Shown piece by piece: positions 62,290-64,000 of a DNA stretch of 64,000 nt. The translations under genes and the position numbers were made by a program. The notes beneath the pieces were generated by a model. That model made no database searches. It was not told the DNA's origin and was given only the letters and a program-made list of their open reading frames with translations. This DNA is from Streptoverticillium olivoreticuli subsp. olivoreticuli (lineage in GTDB: Bacteria; Actinomycetota; Actinomycetes; Streptomycetales; Streptomycetaceae). The first letter of the stretch is position 1. Every line of letters begins with the position of its first letter. The stretch lies in NCBI RefSeq assembly GCF_003391135.1, contig NZ_CP031455.1:2503501-2567500 (forward strand), in the 5' to 3' direction.

Positions 62290-63077
62290 CGGGTCAGCAG
62301 CTCCGTAGTCGTCACCGCACGCAGACCGCGGCGGTGCAGGCCGTCGAGGATCGCGGGCAGCGCGGCCACCGTGCCGTCGTGCCCGAAGTGCAGGCTCACG
62401 ACCGACCCGGGCCGCACCGCGCCCAACACGGTACGCCGGACCTCCTCCGCGCCGGGGTCGGTGAAGTCGAGGGAGTCCACGTCATAGGAGAGGACGTGCT
62501 CATAACCGGCCTTGCGCGCCAGCCCGGCCACCCGGTCGGTGGCGAACTGCGCGCGCGACGGCCGGAACCAGCGCCCGATCCCGCCCGTCAGCCGGCGCAG
62601 CCGGTCCGCGCACCGGGTGATCTCCGCATAGGCGTCGGCCTCGCCCATCGCCGAGATGTCGAGGTGGCGCATGGTGTGATTGCCCAGCTCATGACCGCCG
62701 TCGAGGATCCGGTGCGCCATCTCCGGATGGGCGTCGAGCCACTCGCCGACCGCGAGCACGGTCACCCGCGCCCCGGCCCGCTCGGCCTCCCCCAGCAGCC
62801 CCGTCGCGGACCGCGGGTCGCCCTGGCCGTGAAAGGTGAGCGCCACGGCCGTGCCGGTACGGGGGCCGTGCTCGATCTGGACGGGCAGCCCCGCCGGGAG
62901 CGTGGGCAGGGCGGACGGCGATCCGGGCGGCCGCGGCGGCGCCGTCGCCCGTACGGACGGGTCGGCGGCCCGGGAGCCGGTGGACCCGTCGTTCCGGCCG
63001 CAGCCCACGGCGGCCGCCCCGGCGAGGGCGCCACCGGCGGCCGCGCGCAACACGGTGCGGCGGTGAAGGAAAGTCAC
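62286..63077 (-). CDS. Tat-exported NodB-fold lipoprotein with altered catalytic motif
   Basis: 263 residues. N-terminus HRRTVLRAAAGGALAGAAAVGCG has a twin-arginine-like signal and a lipobox ending at Cys26. The NodB homology domain keeps motif 2, NHTMRH at 133-138, a motif 4-like YDVDSLDFTD and motif 5 VVSLHFGHDG. Motif 1, normally TFDDG with the catalytic and metal-binding aspartates, reads TFHGQGDP at 81-88. So it is either inactive or uses another acid. GTG start at 63077, with an A+T-rich stretch just upstream. First gene of a two-gene operon with the beta-propeller lipoprotein. Confidence 0.85.
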   Translation of the reverse strand: MTFLHRRTVLRAAAGGALAGAAAVGCGRNDGSTGSRAADPSVRATAPPRPPGSPSALPTLPAGLPVQIEHGPRTGTAVALTFHGQGDPRSATGLLGEAERAGARVTVLAVGEWLDAHPEMAHRILDGGHELGNHTMRHLDISAMGEADAYAEITRCADRLRRLTGGIGRWFRPSRAQFATDRVAGLARKAGYEHVLSYDVDSLDFTDPGAEEVRRTVLGAVRPGSVVSLHFGHDGTVAALPAILDGLHRRGLRAVTTTELLTR

Positions 63078-63079
63078 CG

Positions 63080-63125
63080 CACCATTAGAACTTCTTGTTA
63101 TTAAGACTTTGGGAGATTTGCCCGG
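63080..63125 (-). promoter_or_regulatory. A+T-rich promoter region of the NodB-like/propeller operon
   Basis: About 45 bases unusually rich in A and T for this genome, directly upstream of the GTG at 63077. Reading leftward it includes CTTAATAACAAG and TCTAAT, either of which could be a -10; no good -35 is seen. No clear ribosome-binding site precedes the GTG. Confidence 0.4.
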
Positions 63126-63179
63126 TTTTCACGGACGCGTGTCACCGTCCGCCCGGGTATACGGGTGAACCCGGCCGCC

Positions 63180-63743
63180 TCAGGAACCGGCGGGCCAGAC
63201 GTCCGCGAGCATCTTGCGGGTGTCCGCGAGCAGTTGGGGCAGCACCTTGGTGTGGCCCACGACCGGCATGAAATTGGTGTCCCCGCCCCAGCGCGGAACC
63301 ACGTGCTGGTGCAGGTGAGCGGCGATACCCGCGCCCGCGGCGTCACCCTGGTTCATGCCGATGTTGAAGCCGTGCGCACCGGAGGCGGTGCGCAGCGCGG
63401 CCATCGCCCGCTTGGTGAAATCGGCGAGCTCCAGCGTCTCGGCCTCGTCGAGCTCGGTGTAGTCGGCGACATGGCGGAACGGGACGACCATGAGGTGTCC
63501 ACCGTTGTACGGATACAGATTCAGCACCGCGTAGACGCGCTCGCCGCGCGCGACGATCAAGCCGTCCTCGTCGGACTTGGCCGGAATCGAGCAGAACGGA
63601 CAGCCGTCACCGGCCCCCGGGCCGCTCGGCTTGTTCTCCCCTTGGATGTACGCCATCCGGTGGGGCGTCCACAGGCGCTGGAACGCGTCCGGGGACCCTA
63701 CTCCGATCTGCTGCTCCGGCTCAGTCGTCATGCGGGCCAGCAT
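63180..63743 (-). CDS. HIT-family protein (Ap4A phosphorylase-like)
   Basis: 187 residues. A CxxC zinc pair in CPFCSIP is followed by IVARGERVYAVLNLYPYNGGHLMVVPFRHVADYTEL. The HIT triad is AAHLHQHVVPRW. The same gene in mycobacteria (next to pgsA) encodes a diadenosine tetraphosphate phosphorylase. I give ATG 63743; ATG 63731 (MTTEPEQQIGVGS) is nearly as likely, since GGGG lies close to the first. It is downstream of thrS, and the gap between them holds CRISPR-like repeats. Confidence 0.9.
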   Translation of the reverse strand: MLARMTTEPEQQIGVGSPDAFQRLWTPHRMAYIQGENKPSGPGAGDGCPFCSIPAKSDEDGLIVARGERVYAVLNLYPYNGGHLMVVPFRHVADYTELDEAETLELADFTKRAMAALRTASGAHGFNIGMNQGDAAGAGIAAHLHQHVVPRWGGDTNFMPVVGHTKVLPQLLADTRKMLADVWPAGS

Positions 63744-63788
63744 ATTCCCCGGCGGGAGAACGGAGAGGGGCGGCCCTGGCGGGCCGCC

Positions 63789-63877
63789 CCTCCAACCCCG
63801 CAGATGCGGGGACCAACATGCAGTTCCGTACATGCGGTGCAGCATCGGTGGAACACCCCCGCCTACGCGGGGACCAG
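63789..63877 (-). CRISPR. Two-repeat CRISPR remnant, type I-E-like, no cas genes
   Basis: Two 28-base units at 63850-63877 and 63789-63816 share 19 of 28 positions with an exact 61-base period, leaving one 33-base spacer (63817-63849). Reading leftward, the first unit contains CTGGTCCCCGCGTAGG and GCGGGGGTGTTCC, very like actinobacterial type I-E repeats. The second keeps GGTCCCCGC and GCGGGG but is degenerate at its end, as last repeats usually are. It begins two bases past the thrS stop, so there is no room for a leader, and no cas gene is in the window. The stems may now serve as the thrS terminator. Confidence 0.6.
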
Positions 63878-63878
63878 G

Positions 63879-64000
63879 TCACACCTGTACGCGACGCTCC
63901 ACCACGTCAACGAGCTTCGCCAGCGCCTGGTCACGCGGGATCCCGTTCTCCTGCGAACCGTCGCGGTAGCGGAAGGAGACCGTACCCGCCTGCATGTCCT
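63879..64000 (-). CDS. thrS: Threonyl-tRNA synthetase, C-terminal 39 residues
   Basis: Only the end of the gene lies in the window: DMQAGTVSFRYRDGSQENGI followed by PRDQALAKLVDVVERRVQV and a TGA. This matches the end of the anticodon-binding domain of actinobacterial ThrRS, and the thrS-HIT gene order supports it. The rest of the gene is beyond the right edge. Confidence 0.88.
   Translation of the reverse strand, partial: DMQAGTVSFRYRDGSQENGIPRDQALAKLVDVVERRVQV

Overview
The window is a high-GC actinobacterial chromosome segment, almost certainly from a Streptomyces or close relative. It encodes BldD with its c-di-GMP motif, the actinobacterial integration host factor, a helicase-dead PriA, bifunctional Rel, the phosphatidylinositol mannoside enzymes, many GTG and TTG starts, and the gene order priA-metK-coaBC-rpoZ-gmk-mihF-pyr-bldD-nusB-efp-aro-alaS-rpsD-hisS-relA-secFD-ruv-pdx-pimA-thrS. 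It is core chromosome. I see no insertion sequence, prophage, integrase, tRNA or rRNA gene. About 60 genes fill it and almost all gaps are under 300 bases. Most genes lie on the minus strand; the plus-strand genes are bldD, a STAND ATPase, a DUF2470 gene, a cyclophilin, a DUF349 gene, a VC0807-type membrane gene, an EF-G-like GTPase and a membrane protein.

Layout, left to right. 1-5375: priA (cut by the left edge), metK, coaBC, rpoZ, gmk, mihF. 5602-15629: a complete pyrimidine operon reading leftward, pyrR-pyrB-pyrC-(PH-like membrane gene)-carA-carB-pyrD-pyrF, with a candidate PyrR-binding RNA loop in its leader. 15851-16351: bldD with an operator over its promoter. 16434-25436: nusB, efp, a degenerate aminopeptidase P homologue, a P-loop protein, aroQ-aroB-aroK-aroC, aroE and mltG. 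25565-29491: ruvX, alaS and two small membrane-protein genes. 29685-40199: STAND ATPase, rpsD, an iron-box-linked DUF2470 gene, rarA, VKOR, hisS, a metallo-hydrolase, a cyclophilin and a DUF349 gene. 40287-52985: relA, apt, secF, secD, yajC, ruvB-ruvA-ruvC, yebC, pdxT, pdxS and a LemA-like gene. 53201-64000: the pimA-patA-pgsA lipid operon, an EF-G-like GTPase, an unknown membrane protein, a secreted beta-propeller/NodB-like lipoprotein pair, a HIT protein and the 3' end of thrS.

The most informative signals are in the regulatory DNA. Three genes or operons for DNA repair and restart (priA, rarA, ruvCAB) share the actinobacterial RecA-independent DNA-damage promoter motif (TTGTCAGTGGC, six bases, TAGGGT). 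For priA and rarA it sits so close to the start codon that the mRNA should be leaderless. A 19-bp iron box lies in the 56-bp gap between rpsD and the DUF2470 gene. A two-repeat, one-spacer remnant of a type I-E CRISPR array, with an exact 61-nt period, lies between thrS and the HIT gene with no cas genes. Several proteins keep their fold but lose catalytic residues: PriA, the aminopeptidase P homologue, the NodB-type deacetylase and the G4 motif of the EF-G-like GTPase. All family and regulatory assignments are read from sequence without database searches.
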